Assembly (NCBI GenBank): GCA_036375715.1
Contig: DASVBS010000060.1
Coordinates: 62,001-126,000 of the forward strand
Source: Longimicrobiaceae bacterium
GTDB taxonomy: Bacteria > Gemmatimonadota > Gemmatimonadetes > Longimicrobiales > Longimicrobiaceae
Direction of reading: 5' to 3'
Length of the DNA stretch: 64,000 nucleotides
The stretch's first letter is position 1; every line of letters begins with the position of its first letter. A model generated the notes under the pieces. The model did no database searches. It was given only the letters and a program-made list of their open reading frames with translations, and had not been told where the DNA came from. Shown here in pieces: positions 49,961 through 59,697 of the stretch. A program made the position numbers and the translations under genes.

Positions 49961-52339
49961 ATGGCACGTAAGAAGTCGTCCAACGCCGGCTCGCACAGCC
50001 TGGAGCGGGAGCTCTGGGCGCTGGCGCTGCTCGCCCTGGCGATCCTCCTCTTCCTCTCTTTCGTGCCGCCATCCTGGATGGGCTCCACCGGGACGCGCCT
50101 CTTCCCGGAGGGGAACATCGTCGGCCGCGTGGGGCGCGCGATCGCCGCGGGTGCGTGGGGATTTTTTGGAGTGACCGGGTTCCTGCTCCCGTTCCTCCCG
50201 GCGGTCTGGGCGGCGCACGTGCTCGGGCGCGTGGAACGCGCCACCGCCTGGCGGGGAACGGGACTGCTGGCGGGGGTGATCCTGCTGCTCCCGACGCTGC
50301 TGTTCGCCTTCTCCTCACCCTCCGGCCGAGTACCCGCCTCCGCCGGGTGGTTCGGCGTGGCGCTCGGAGCCCCGCTGGCCGCGATATTCGGCTGGCTCGG
50401 GGCGGGACTGCTGCTGACCTTTGCTCTGGCCGCTGTTTCCGTCGTGACCGTGGGGTGGAATCCGCTGCGCGCGGCCTTTCGCGGCGGGCTCAACGCGCTG
50501 GGAGGCGCCCGGCGCGGAGTGGCCGCCGGGGTGGCCATCCTTCCACGGCCGGGCATTTCCGCGCGGCACGGAGACCCGGAGCGCACCGAAGCCTTCGAGA
50601 ACGAGCAGGACGCGTATCCGAGCTGGGCGGACTCACAGGACACCTGGCTCGACGACGAGGACACCCTCCCGCTTCCGCCACCAATCGACTCTGCCGCGAG
50701 GGCCGCTACATCCAGCGACGCCCCGTCCGCACCCCCCGCGGCTTCGAGGAGCAAGGCTCGCGATGCGCGGTCGGAGCTGCTGGCCGAGGATGCGGGGGAT
50801 CCGGATGCGCTTGATCTGCCGCCCACCACCCTGCTGACCCCACCACCCCCTGGCGACGACGCTCGCAACCGGCAGGCGCTCGACGAGCTCGGCCAGGCGC
50901 TGGTGGCCAAGCTCGCCACCTTCCGCATCGAGAGCGAGATCGTGGGGATGACGGTCGGCCCGGTGGTGACGCAGTTCGAGCTGGCGCCGGCGCCTGGAGT
51001 GAAGGTGGCCCGGATCGCCAATCTCGATGCGGATCTGGCGCTGGCCCTGCGTGCGCCGTCGGTGCGGATCGTGGCGCCGATCCCCGGTAAGGGGGCGGTC
51101 GGCGTCGAGGTGCCGAACCCCGAGCCGCAGATGGTCTACTTCCGCGAGGTGTTGGAGTCGCCGGCATTCCGCTCGAGCCGGGCGCAGCTCCCGCTCGCGC
51201 TGGGGAAGGACATCGCGGGCCGGCCGTACGTCGCCGATCTCGCCCGCATGCCGCACCTGCTCATCGCCGGCGCCACCGGCTCGGGGAAGTCGGTCTGCGT
51301 CAACACCATCGTCACCTCGCTCATTTACCGGCACTCCCCCCGCAGCCTGCGCTTGCTGATGGTGGACCCGAAGATGGTGGAGCTCAGCATGTACAACGAC
51401 CTCCCCCATCTTCGGCACCCGGTGGTGACCGACAACAGCGAGGCGGCGGGGGTGCTCAAATGGGCGGTCCTGGAGATGGAGCGGCGATACGCGCTACTCT
51501 CGCACAACGGTGTGCGGAACATCCAGGACTTCAACCAGCGGCTCGAGCGCGGGCAGATGATGCGGTCGCCAGACCCGGAGGGGGAGGACGGCGACCCGGA
51601 TCGCTGGATCTACCGCTCGGGGCCCCTGCCTTACATCGTCTTGATCATCGACGAGCTGGCCGACCTGATGATGACGGTGCAGGGAGAGGTGGAGAAACCG
51701 CTGGCGCTCCTCGCCCAGAAAGCGCGCGCGATCGGCATCCACCTGATCCTGGCCACACAGCGCCCTTCGGTGAACGTGCTGACCGGCCTCATCAAGGCGA
51801 ATTTCCCGAGCCGAATCGGATTCCGGGTCTCCTCCAAGGTCGATTCGCGCACCATCCTCGATCAGAACGGCGCCGACAGTCTGCTCGGCAACGGCGACAT
51901 GCTTTTCCTCCCGCCCGGACAGAGTGATCCGCTGCGGATCCAGGGTGCCTTCCTGTCGACCGAGGAGACGGAGCGGTTGATGGACTGGTACCGGGAGCAA
52001 GCCGCGCTACGGAAGGCGGCGGCCGGGGAAGTCGCTGATTCCCAGGAAGTCGACATCCTGGAGATCGTTCGGGCGGCGGAAGGGGAGTCGGAGCGCCTCG
52101 AAGCGGAGGACGACATCGCCGAGCGCGACAAGCTCTTCCGGGAGGCGGCAGAGCTGTGCATCCAGCACCAGGGAGGGTCCACTTCGCTTCTGCAGCGGCG
52201 TTTGCGAATCGGCTACGGGCGGGCGGCCCGCATCATCGATCAGCTCCATCACGCCGGCGTGCTCGGGCCCCCGGATGGCTCCAAGCCGCGCGAGGTGCTG
52301 GTCGATCTGATCCAGCTCGATCAGATCGCCCCCGAATGA
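49961..52339 (+). CDS. ftsK: DNA translocase FtsK/SpoIIIE
   Basis: Moves chromosome termini through the closing septum and helps dimer resolution. 792 residues: about four N-terminal membrane segments (residues 20-185), a Pro/Asp-rich linker, and a RecA-like motor with G-A-T-G-S-G-K-S (Lys443) and a Walker B region L-I-I-D-E-L-A-D-L near residue 563. A winged-helix gamma domain ends the protein (L-L-Q-R-R-L-R-I-G-Y-G-R-A-A-R-I-I-D). The linker is short relative to E. coli FtsK and closer to SpoIIIE. Start ATG 49961. Confidence 0.95.
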   Translation: MARKKSSNAGSHSLERELWALALLALAILLFLSFVPPSWMGSTGTRLFPEGNIVGRVGRAIAAGAWGFFGVTGFLLPFLPAVWAAHVLGRVERATAWRGTGLLAGVILLLPTLLFAFSSPSGRVPASAGWFGVALGAPLAAIFGWLGAGLLLTFALAAVSVVTVGWNPLRAAFRGGLNALGGARRGVAAGVAILPRPGISARHGDPERTEAFENEQDAYPSWADSQDTWLDDEDTLPLPPPIDSAARAATSSDAPSAPPAASRSKARDARSELLAEDAGDPDALDLPPTTLLTPPPPGDDARNRQALDELGQALVAKLATFRIESEIVGMTVGPVVTQFELAPAPGVKVARIANLDADLALALRAPSVRIVAPIPGKGAVGVEVPNPEPQMVYFREVLESPAFRSSRAQLPLALGKDIAGRPYVADLARMPHLLIAGATGSGKSVCVNTIVTSLIYRHSPRSLRLLMVDPKMVELSMYNDLPHLRHPVVTDNSEAAGVLKWAVLEMERRYALLSHNGVRNIQDFNQRLERGQMMRSPDPEGEDGDPDRWIYRSGPLPYIVLIIDELADLMMTVQGEVEKPLALLAQKARAIGIHLILATQRPSVNVLTGLIKANFPSRIGFRVSSKVDSRTILDQNGADSLLGNGDMLFLPPGQSDPLRIQGAFLSTEETERLMDWYREQAALRKAAAGEVADSQEVDILEIVRAAEGESERLEAEDDIAERDKLFREAAELCIQHQGGSTSLLQRRLRIGYGRAARIIDQLHHAGVLGPPDGSKPREVLVDLIQLDQIAPE

Positions 52340-52435
52340 TAGTCGACCCGTGTGCGCATCGTCCGGAGCAGCGCCGATGCCCGGAACGCGTCGTGCACGC
52401 CCGGGTACGAGCGGGCTCACCTGAGCCGATGAAGC

Positions 52436-53329
52436 ATGCGGAGAACACGCCTGTTGACGATTGCCGCGCTCGTCGTCGCTTCCGCGTGCCGCGGCGGTGA
52501 CGACGCGCGAGTTGCTGAGAATCAGAGGGTGCCAGTCTGGCGCAGCGACTCCCCGCGGGTAGCTGCAGCCGACCAGCCGTCGGCGCCGGATTCCGCCGAG
52601 CCGGCGCCGGTGGTGGCCGTCGCCGACGCGGAGCCGTCGCAGGACACCCCCACTACAGCCGATCCTCCAGCCACAGCAACCGCCCCGACTACGTCGGATC
52701 CGGTGGCCGAGGCCGACATCGAGGCCGCTGACCCCTCCACTACAGATCCCACCGCCGAGGAGATCCTGCTCCGGGCGGAGCGGGCGTACGAATCGGTGCG
52801 TACCCTGCGCGCCGACTTCGTTCAGGACCTCACCGTCCCGCTACTCGACGACACCCAACGCAGCCGCGGCGAGCTCTTCCACCGCAAGCCCGACCTCTTC
52901 CTGATGCGCTTCAGTGACCCACAGGGGGATGTCGTGGTGGCCGACGGGAGCTACCTCTGGCTCTACTATCCGAGCACCGATCCCGGGCAGGTGATCCGGA
53001 CCTCCATGGGGCAGGCCGGTCGACTGGATCTGCAGCGGGAGTTCCTCAGCAACCCGACCGAGAAGTTCGACGCCACACTCGAGGGGGCCGAAACCGTCGC
53101 GGGTCGTCCGGCGCAGGTGCTCACGCTGATCCCCCGCGAGCCGCGCGGCTATAGCCGCGTGCGCATCTGGATCGACGACCAGGACGGACTCGCCCGCCGC
53201 TTCGAGATCAGCGAGGACAACGGAAACGTGCGGACGGTCGAGCTCCGCAATCTGAGGGTGAATGTGGAGCTCTCGGCTGATCTGTTCCGCTTCACGCCCC
53301 CGCCGGGCGCGGAGATCTTCGATCAATGA
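52436..53329 (+). CDS. LolA-like outer-membrane lipoprotein carrier, lipoprotein form
   Basis: 297 residues. The signal peptide ends V-V-A-S-A-C-R-G-G, a weaker lipobox than usual, so the protein may be anchored. A long Ala/Pro/Asp/Thr-rich linker (about residues 25-105) leads to a LolA domain beginning A-E-E-I-L-L-R-A-E-R-A-Y-E. It contains L-R-A-D-F-V-Q and the R-G-E-L-F-H-R-K-P segment. Classical LolA is a soluble periplasmic carrier of about 200 residues, so the anchor and linker are unusual. It lies 96 bp after ftsK, an order (ftsK-lolA) known in other bacteria. Confidence 0.8.
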   Translation: MRRTRLLTIAALVVASACRGGDDARVAENQRVPVWRSDSPRVAAADQPSAPDSAEPAPVVAVADAEPSQDTPTTADPPATATAPTTSDPVAEADIEAADPSTTDPTAEEILLRAERAYESVRTLRADFVQDLTVPLLDDTQRSRGELFHRKPDLFLMRFSDPQGDVVVADGSYLWLYYPSTDPGQVIRTSMGQAGRLDLQREFLSNPTEKFDATLEGAETVAGRPAQVLTLIPREPRGYSRVRIWIDDQDGLARRFEISEDNGNVRTVELRNLRVNVELSADLFRFTPPPGAEIFDQ

Positions 53330-53356
53330 GGGCGTGATCACCATCAACACAGGGCC

Positions 53357-53860
53357 ATGGCCAAGAACGCCACCTTCGATATCACTTCGTCCGTCGACCT
53401 GCAGGAGGTCGACAACGCCGTCAACCAGGCGCGCAAGGAGATCTCTCAGCGCTACGACTTCAAGGGTGCCACGGCGGAGATCGACTTCGATCGGAGTGCC
53501 GGCACGCTCACCCTCACCGCTGACGACGAATACCGACTCAAGGCGGTGATCGACGTGCTCCAGTCGAAGCTGATCAAGCGTGGAGTGCCCATCCGTAACC
53601 TCGACTACGGTAAGGTAGAGACCGCGGCGGCCGGAAAGGCCCGGCAGTTGATCACCCTCCAGCAGGGCATCTCGTCGGAGAAGGCGAAAGAGATCGTGAA
53701 GGCGATCAAGAGCGGGGGCTTCAAGAAGGTCCAGGCGCAGATCCAGGACGATCAGGTGCGGGTGCAATCGCCCTCCATCGACGAGCTGCAGGCGGTGATC
53801 GCCGCGCTGAAGAAGGAGGATTTCGGCATCGAGCTGCAGTTCGGGAACTTCCGCTCCTGA
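53357..53860 (+). CDS. YajQ-family nucleotide-binding protein
   Basis: 167 residues, matching the YajQ family throughout: [15 protein letters not shown] near residue 7, Q-R-Y-D-F-K-G-A near 31, L-I-K-R-G-V near 75. Some members bind cyclic di-GMP and act as effectors, others bind tRNA or nucleotides; the ligand here is unknown. It is separated by 27 bp from the lolA-like gene and 15 bp from hemL. Confidence 0.92.
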   Translation: MAKNATFDITSSVDLQEVDNAVNQARKEISQRYDFKGATAEIDFDRSAGTLTLTADDEYRLKAVIDVLQSKLIKRGVPIRNLDYGKVETAAAGKARQLITLQQGISSEKAKEIVKAIKSGGFKKVQAQIQDDQVRVQSPSIDELQAVIAALKKEDFGIELQFGNFRS

Positions 53861-53875
53861 TCGGGGGCCGAGCGA

Positions 53876-55165
53876 ATGAGCCAGCGCAACTCGCACGACC
53901 TCTTCGACCGGGCACAGCAGCTCTTTCCAGGTGGCGTCAGCTCTCCCGTGCGCGCCTTTCGCGCGGTGGGGGGCGAACCCTTTTTCGTCGATCGGGGGAA
54001 GGGCGCGCGCCTGTGGGACGTGGACGGCAACGAGTACATCGATTACGTGCTATCCTGGGGCCCGCTGCTCTTCGGGCACGCCCATCCCCGTGTCGTGGGT
54101 GCGGTGACCGAGGCCGCGGCGCGAGGGACCTCGTATGGCACGCCGATTCCCGCCGAGATCCGGCTGGCCGAGCTGGTGCGAGCCTTCTTCCCCTCCATGG
54201 AGCTCCTCCGCTTCGTCAACAGCGGGACGGAGGCGACCATGTCCGCCGTGCGCCTGGCGCGCGGATTCACGGGTCGGCCGCTCCTGTTGAAGTTCGAGGG
54301 TTGCTACCACGGTCACGGCGACTCCTTCCTGGTGAAAGCGGGCTCCGGAGTGGCTACGCTCGGCCTCCCGGACTCGCCCGGTGTCCCGGCTGAGCTCTCT
54401 CGCCTTACACTGACGGCTCCGTTCAACGACCTCGACGCGGTGGAGGACGCCTTCGCCTTCCACGGCGATCGCATCGCCGCGGTGATCGTCGAGCCGGTGG
54501 TGGGCAACGCCGGCTTCATTCCGCCAGTCGAAGGGTTTCTGGAGGGGTTGCGGGCGATCACCGAGCGCCACGGGGCATTGCTGATCTTTGATGAGGTGAT
54601 GACGGGGTTCCGGGTGGCGCCGGGCGGCGCGCAGGAGCGTTTCGGCGTCGCGCCGGACCTCACCACCCTCGGCAAGGTCATCGGTGGCGGGCTGCCGGTG
54701 GGGGCCTACGGCGGGCGGCGCGACATCATGCAACAGGTGGCTCCTTCGGGGCCGGTGTACCAGGCGGGAACGCTCTCGGGCAACCCGGTCGCGATGGCGG
54801 CGGGGATCGCGCAGCTCGAGCTGATTCAGGAGCTTCGTCCGCACGCCGAGCTGGAGCGACGTACCCGGCGCCTGGTGGATGGCCTGCTGGCCAACGCGGC
54901 CGAGCTGGGGGTCGACTGCTCCGGCGGCAGCCTCGGCTCGATGTGGGGGCTGTTCTTCACCCGCGGCCCGGTGCGCAATTACGCTGAGGCCCGGACCAGT
55001 GACGTCGACCTTTTCAGACGCTATTTCCACGCATCGCTCAGGCGGGGCGTCTTCTTCGCGCCCTCCGCCTTCGAGGCCGGTTTCCTGTCCACCGAACACC
55101 GCGAAGCGGATGTCGACGACACCATCGATCGGGCTCGCGAGGCGTTGCGGGAGAGTCTCGGTTAG
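53876..55165 (+). CDS. hemL: Glutamate-1-semialdehyde 2,1-aminomutase
   Basis: A PLP enzyme converting glutamate-1-semialdehyde to 5-aminolevulinate, the C5 route of tetrapyrrole synthesis. 429 residues; [10 protein letters not shown] near residue 18, G-C-Y-H-G-H near 143, F-D-E-V-M-T-G-F-R near 239, and [10 protein letters not shown] with PLP-binding Lys267. Length is normal. Its 3' end overlaps the next gene by 56 bases. Confidence 0.96.
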   Translation: MSQRNSHDLFDRAQQLFPGGVSSPVRAFRAVGGEPFFVDRGKGARLWDVDGNEYIDYVLSWGPLLFGHAHPRVVGAVTEAAARGTSYGTPIPAEIRLAELVRAFFPSMELLRFVNSGTEATMSAVRLARGFTGRPLLLKFEGCYHGHGDSFLVKAGSGVATLGLPDSPGVPAELSRLTLTAPFNDLDAVEDAFAFHGDRIAAVIVEPVVGNAGFIPPVEGFLEGLRAITERHGALLIFDEVMTGFRVAPGGAQERFGVAPDLTTLGKVIGGGLPVGAYGGRRDIMQQVAPSGPVYQAGTLSGNPVAMAAGIAQLELIQELRPHAELERRTRRLVDGLLANAAELGVDCSGGSLGSMWGLFFTRGPVRNYAEARTSDVDLFRRYFHASLRRGVFFAPSAFEAGFLSTEHREADVDDTIDRAREALRESLG

Positions 55166-56414
55166 GGGTGCTACCTTACTACTCCTGTTAGCGTCGGCTG
55201 CCTGCGTGCGGCGTGAGCCTCCCCTTGCTCCCGCGCCGGAAGCTGGCCGCGCCCTCCCGCGGGCCGAGCCGACGGTGCGGGTGGGACTGCTGGTGGATAC
55301 ATCCGCGGCGGAGATCGGCGGAACGCGGGGAGTGGAGTTGTCGACGCCGTCGGGGGGCAGGCTGCGACGCGTTCAGGCGGGCGGCTCGGTTACCGTGAGC
55401 GCGGATGGTGTGGGGCGGCTCCGGGTGGGAGGCGAGCCGGTGGCGGCTCCGGAAGGGATGCTGATTGCCCGAGCTGCGGACGGTGGCGCCGTATCCGTCA
55501 ACGGACGACCGTACCGCGGTGAGCTCCTCCTGCGAGCGGACGGTCCGGGTCGATTGGCGGTCGTCAACCGGGTCGACCTCGAGGCCTACCTCCTGGGCGT
55601 GGTGCCGCGGGAGATCGGTCGCGTGGGTCCGGAGCGCTTCGAAGCCGCCAAGGCACAGGCGGTCGCTGCGCGGACGTACGCCGTCCGCTACCTCGGGCGT
55701 CGCGAATCGCTGGGATTCGATGTGTTCGCCTCCGTCGAGGATCAGGTCTACGGAGGGATGTCGGACGAGTACGACCTGGTGTCCCGCGCCGTGCGAGAGA
55801 CAGAGGGCGAGATCCTGGTGTACGGAGGCCAGCCTATCGAGGCGTACTACCACTCCACCTGCGGCGGGCATACCGCCGCGATCGACGAGGTCTGGGACGC
55901 CGATCCGGTCCCGTACTTGCGAGCGGTGCGCGACGTCGATCCCCGCACCGGGCAGGCATACGACCACTTTTCGAGCCGCTTCCGCTGGACGCAGCGCTGG
56001 AGCGCCGCCGAGCTCAACCGGATCCTCGCGCAAACCCTGGCGGACTCGGTACCTGCCGGCGTGAGCGGGGTGGGCGAGCTGCGCGATATCCGCATCCTGG
56101 AGCGGACCGAGTCCGACCGCATTCGCCGGATGCGCATCACCACGACCACCGGCGATTTCTACGTGGGTGGTGACCGCATCCGCTGGATCTTCCGAACCCC
56201 GGAAGGCGCGATTCTCAACAGCTCGCGCTTCGATGTGGAGATCGTCCGCGACGGCAGCGGCAACCCGGTCGAAGTGATCGCGACGGGAGGTGGCTGGGGG
56301 CACGGCATCGGAATGTGCCAGGTGGGAGCGATGGGACGCGCGGAGGCGGGGCAGGATTACCGCACCATTCTTCAAGCTTACTACTCCGGGGTAGAGTTGC
56401 TGGACCTGTACTGA
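55110..56414 (+). CDS. SpoIID/LytB-domain lipoprotein
   Basis: SpoIID proteins are lytic transglycosylases acting on peptidoglycan stripped of stem peptides. 434 residues from ATG 55110. No start codon exists between the hemL stop and the signal sequence, so the start must lie inside hemL. This ATG gives a basic n-region, then a hydrophobic run and L-A-S-A-A-C (lipobox-like). The domain has [26 protein letters not shown], and ends [17 protein letters not shown]. All are typical. In a non-sporulating diderm it probably remodels peptidoglycan. Confidence 0.82.
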   Translation: MSTTPSIGLARRCGRVSVRGATLLLLLASAACVRREPPLAPAPEAGRALPRAEPTVRVGLLVDTSAAEIGGTRGVELSTPSGGRLRRVQAGGSVTVSADGVGRLRVGGEPVAAPEGMLIARAADGGAVSVNGRPYRGELLLRADGPGRLAVVNRVDLEAYLLGVVPREIGRVGPERFEAAKAQAVAARTYAVRYLGRRESLGFDVFASVEDQVYGGMSDEYDLVSRAVRETEGEILVYGGQPIEAYYHSTCGGHTAAIDEVWDADPVPYLRAVRDVDPRTGQAYDHFSSRFRWTQRWSAAELNRILAQTLADSVPAGVSGVGELRDIRILERTESDRIRRMRITTTTGDFYVGGDRIRWIFRTPEGAILNSSRFDVEIVRDGSGNPVEVIATGGGWGHGIGMCQVGAMGRAEAGQDYRTILQAYYSGVELLDLY

Positions 56415-56443
56415 GGCCCGCACCCGGAGCTTACCCGAAGACC

Positions 56444-57142
56444 ATGAAAACGAAGATACGGGGGCGTGTGATGGGACGGGGTCTGATCGGTCTGCTTCTG
56501 CTGCTGGTACCTCTCCGGGCGGCGGCTCAGAGACTGGAGGACTACGACTACGAGAACCTGCGGTTTCGGGGCATCGGCGCGGAGGTGGGCTACGTGCTTC
56601 CGTGGAACATCGAGCCCACCGTTTCCTACGGGCTGCGCGGCGACATGGGCTTCGCGGGCCCGCACGTTCGCATCGTTCCCGCGATCCGCTACTGGACGTC
56701 GGAGCTACGCGACGAAGAAGTCGACCGCCTCGCCACTCAATTCATCGAGATCTGCTCGCGGCGCGCCCCCGGTAGCTGCCCCGGCTCCCTGGATCTCGGA
56801 GAGGTTCGTCGGAGCGACCTCGAGCTGAGCCTCGACGCTCACGTGGTGCCCGACGTCCCCACGGTGCTCGTACCCTATGCGGGCGCCGGCGTCGGTCTTC
56901 ATCTGCTGAATGGGGGGGGCGAGGCGATCGACGGCACCTTCGTCGAGGACCTGCTCGATACCGTGGCGCCGGGCATCAATCTGCTGGGTGGGGTGATGCT
57001 CGACCTGGGCTTCGTGGTGCAGTTCTCGGCGGAGGCACGGCTGGCGTTGACCAGTGACGTGCAGTACGGGACCCTACTCGTGGGGGGTGTCTGGAACTTC
57101 CCGCCACCGCCCGCGGCGATCGCGCGAAGAGGTGCGCGGTGA
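56444..57142 (+). CDS. Secreted outer-membrane beta-barrel-like protein
   Basis: 232 residues. Signal peptide L-I-G-L-L-L-L-L-V-P-L-R-A-A-A-Q, likely cut after A-A-A near residue 28. The mature part has alternating beta-strand-like stretches (G-A-E-V-G-Y-V-L-P, Y-A-G-A-G-V-G-L-H, V-V-Q-F-S-A-E-A-R) and ends near G-G-V-W-N-F. Two cysteines (C-S-R-R-A-P-G-S-C) could form a disulfide. No specific family recognised. Start is ATG 56444; the stop overlaps the next gene's GTG. Confidence 0.62.
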   Translation: MKTKIRGRVMGRGLIGLLLLLVPLRAAAQRLEDYDYENLRFRGIGAEVGYVLPWNIEPTVSYGLRGDMGFAGPHVRIVPAIRYWTSELRDEEVDRLATQFIEICSRRAPGSCPGSLDLGEVRRSDLELSLDAHVVPDVPTVLVPYAGAGVGLHLLNGGGEAIDGTFVEDLLDTVAPGINLLGGVMLDLGFVVQFSAEARLALTSDVQYGTLLVGGVWNFPPPPAAIARRGAR

Positions 57143-58152
57143 CGCTTCCGCCCGCGGGGATCCGGATCGCCGTGGTGGGCACCGGGGCCATCGCTCAGGT
57201 GGCCCATCTTCCCATCCTCTCTCGCATGCCCGGGGTAACCCTGACCGGTCTCTTTGACGCCGACCGGCAGAAAGCGCTCACCCTCGCCGAGCGTCTGGAC
57301 GTCCCGCGGGTCTTCGACTCCGTGGAAGCAGTCTGGGAGGACGATGACGTGCAGGCGGTGATCATCGCCACCCCCAGCAACCTGCACGGGGAGCAGGTCC
57401 GAGCGGCGCTCAGCGCCGGGAAGTTCGTCTTCTGTGAGAAGCCGCTTGCCCTCACCGCCGAGGAAGCGCGCAGCGTGCTGGCCACCCCGGGCGCCGATGG
57501 ACGGTTGATGGTGGGGATGAACCAGCGTTTTCGCCCCGACGCGAGTACCCTGCGCCACGAGGTCGCGGCCGGGCGGATCGGGTCGGTTGGCTACCTGCGG
57601 GCGGGATGGCTGAACCGGCGGGCTGGGCCGATCCGCAGGACCTGGCGGCATCGCCGGGCCAGGGCGGGTGGCGGGGCATTGATGGACCTGGGGATTCAAC
57701 TGCTCGATCTCTGCCTCTGGCTGGTCGACTACCCTCAACCGCGGCGATTGGTGGCGCACATGCTCCGCGAGCAGGGCAGCGAAGTGGAGCATACCGCCAT
57801 GGTCGTCCTCGAGTTGCAGGGTGGGGTGGTGGTGAACCTCGAGGTCACCTGGGACCTGGTTTCGGATCGCGACCGGCTCTACCTGAACGTGCAGGCTTCT
57901 TCGGGCTCGGGTTCGCTCCCCCCGCTCAGGGTACTGCGCGAGACCGATAGCGGTGTGGTGGACGTCACACCCGATGCGCCTCCTGAACGGGAGAACCTCT
58001 TCACAGTCTCTTATCGCAACGAGCTGACCCGCTTCGCCGAGGCGGTGCGTGGCGAAGCGACCCTGCCGGCTCCCAGGGAGCAGGAGGTCCTGCTCCGCCT
58101 GATCGAGGCGGCTTACACCTCCGCGGAGCGGGGAGAAGAAGTCAGGTTCTGA
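57139..58152 (+). CDS. Gfo/Idh/MocA-family oxidoreductase
   Basis: 337 residues, an NAD(P)-dependent sugar or polyol dehydrogenase-type protein. N-terminal Rossmann motif V-V-G-T-G-A-I-A near residue 10; the family's C-E-K-P-L-A-L motif near residue 100 with the conserved Lys; then the alpha/beta substrate domain. The substrate cannot be told. The GTG start overlaps the preceding stop (GTGA), making it the last gene of the long co-directional set. Confidence 0.88.
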   Translation: MTLPPAGIRIAVVGTGAIAQVAHLPILSRMPGVTLTGLFDADRQKALTLAERLDVPRVFDSVEAVWEDDDVQAVIIATPSNLHGEQVRAALSAGKFVFCEKPLALTAEEARSVLATPGADGRLMVGMNQRFRPDASTLRHEVAAGRIGSVGYLRAGWLNRRAGPIRRTWRHRRARAGGGALMDLGIQLLDLCLWLVDYPQPRRLVAHMLREQGSEVEHTAMVVLELQGGVVVNLEVTWDLVSDRDRLYLNVQASSGSGSLPPLRVLRETDSGVVDVTPDAPPERENLFTVSYRNELTRFAEAVRGEATLPAPREQEVLLRLIEAAYTSAERGEEVRF

Positions 58153-58211
58153 CCAGCCGATGCCCGTCGGAGCGACTCGCTTGCGGTCTTCTCCGCAAGG
58201 CCCGTCGGCGC

Positions 58212-58240
58212 TTCCATCCCGCTGCCCTTTCCACTATATT
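58212..58240 (+). promoter_or_regulatory. Sigma70-type promoter of rpmE
   Basis: TTCCAT (58212-58217), a 17-bp spacer and TATATT (58235-58240), in a 159-bp gap. The rpmE start is 71 bp downstream. Confidence 0.55.
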
Positions 58241-58311
58241 CAATAGCTTCGATCGGAAATCTTCGTCTGTCCCGGCGTGCCGTCCGGGACCTCTGCAACG
58301 GGAGGCTCGGA

Positions 58312-58524
58312 ATGAAGCCGGACATTCATCCCACGTATCAGAAGGCGACGGTGCACTGCGCGTGCGGGAATACCTTCGAGACCCGCTCGACGCTGCCGGA
58401 TATTCACGTCGAGATCTGTTCCGTCTGTCATCCGTTTTTCACGGGGAAGCAGAAGCTGGTGGACACCGCCGGCCGGGTGGAGCGATTCCGGCAGCGTTAC
58501 GGCGGCGGCACCGCCTCGAAGTGA
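58312..58524 (+). CDS. rpmE: 50S ribosomal protein L31
   Basis: 70 residues, full length. It is the zinc-binding (C+) form: C-A-C near residue 16 and C-S-V-C near residue 37 give the four ligands. N-terminus M-K-P-D-I-H-P and [13 protein letters not shown] are family-typical. A GGGAGG site precedes ATG 58312. It has its own promoter and terminator. Confidence 0.96.
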   Translation: MKPDIHPTYQKATVHCACGNTFETRSTLPDIHVEICSVCHPFFTGKQKLVDTAGRVERFRQRYGGGTASK

Positions 58525-58528
58525 TCGC

Positions 58529-58560
58529 GAGCCGGGGCGAGCCCCCGGCTCATTTTTCTT
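58529..58560 (+). terminator. Rho-independent terminator after rpmE
   Basis: GAGCCGGGG pairs with CCCCGGCTC around a five-base loop, followed by ATTTTTCTT. It begins four bases after the rpmE stop. This is the clearest intrinsic terminator in the window. Confidence 0.88.
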
Positions 58561-58635
58561 GGTGCCTCTCGCCCCGAGCGGGAGGAGACCGCGGAGGATT
58601 CGCATCACAGCACCCGCTGGTCACAGCTGTCTCCC

Positions 58636-59697
58636 ATGGAAGATCGCCTACGCGAACTCGAACAGCGCTACGAGGAGCTCTCCAGCCTGCTCGCCGATCC
58701 GGCCACCATCGCGGATCCGCCGCGACTGAGGGAGGTATCGCGCGAGCACGCCCGGCTGGCGGAGGTGGTGGAGGCGGGCCGGCGCTGGCGTCAGGCGAGA
58801 GACGAGGAGCGCGACGCGCGGGCTCTGTTGCAGGAAGCAGGGGCGGACGCCGAGCTCGCCGAGCTGGCCCGAGGGGAGCTGGAGCGGCTCAAGCCGGAAG
58901 TGGCGCGCCTGGAGGAGCAGCTGAAGCGACTGCTCGCCCCGCGTGATCCGCTCGACAATCGGGATGCCGTGGTCGAGGTCCGGGCTGGAACGGGAGGCGA
59001 CGAGGCGGCTCTCTTCGCCGGCGACCTCTTCCGCATGTACAGCCGCTACGCCGAGTCGCGGGGCTGGAAGGTGGAGCTCGTCAGCCTCTCGGAGGGTTCG
59101 CAGGGTGGCGTGAAGGAAGTGATCTTCGTGGTGCGGGGTCCAGACGCCTACGGCGACCTGCGCTACGAATCCGGCGTGCACCGGGTGCAGCGGGTCCCGG
59201 TCACCGAGAGCCAGGGGCGAATCCACACCTCTGCCGCCACGGTCGCGGTGCTTCCCGAGGCCGAAGAGGTGGACGTGGAGATCAACGAGGGCGACCTGAA
59301 GATCGATGTCTACCGTTCTTCCGGGCCCGGCGGGCAGTCGGTGAACACCACCGATTCGGCCGTTCGCATCACCCACCTTCCGACCGGCTTGGTGGTGACC
59401 TGCCAGGACGAAAAGTCGCAGCATAAGAACCGCGAGAAGGCGCTCGCGGTGCTGCGCTCGCGACTGCTCGACCTTCGCATTGCCGAGCAGGAGGCGGAGC
59501 GCGCGCGCGATCGGCGCCTCCAGGTGGGGACGGGTGATCGCTCGGCGAAGATCCGCACCTACAACTTCCCCCAGAGCCGCGTCACCGACCACCGGATCGG
59601 CTACACCACCCACGCCCTGCAACAGGTGCTCGACGGCGGCCTCGACGAGATCATCGAGCGCCTGCGCCTCGCCTCGCAGGAGGAAAGAGCGGCGTGA
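58636..59697 (+). CDS. prfA: Peptide chain release factor 1
   Basis: Reads UAA and UAG and triggers release of the finished chain. 353 residues. The codon-recognition P-x-T motif is P-V-T (in R-V-P-V-T-E-S-Q-G-R-I-H), as in RF1, and the catalytic G-G-Q is residues 232-234 (S-G-P-G-G-Q-S-V). The stop overlaps the prmC start (GTGA), so the factor and its modifying enzyme are made together. Confidence 0.97.
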   Translation: MEDRLRELEQRYEELSSLLADPATIADPPRLREVSREHARLAEVVEAGRRWRQARDEERDARALLQEAGADAELAELARGELERLKPEVARLEEQLKRLLAPRDPLDNRDAVVEVRAGTGGDEAALFAGDLFRMYSRYAESRGWKVELVSLSEGSQGGVKEVIFVVRGPDAYGDLRYESGVHRVQRVPVTESQGRIHTSAATVAVLPEAEEVDVEINEGDLKIDVYRSSGPGGQSVNTTDSAVRITHLPTGLVVTCQDEKSQHKNREKALAVLRSRLLDLRIAEQEAERARDRRLQVGTGDRSAKIRTYNFPQSRVTDHRIGYTTHALQQVLDGGLDEIIERLRLASQEERAA

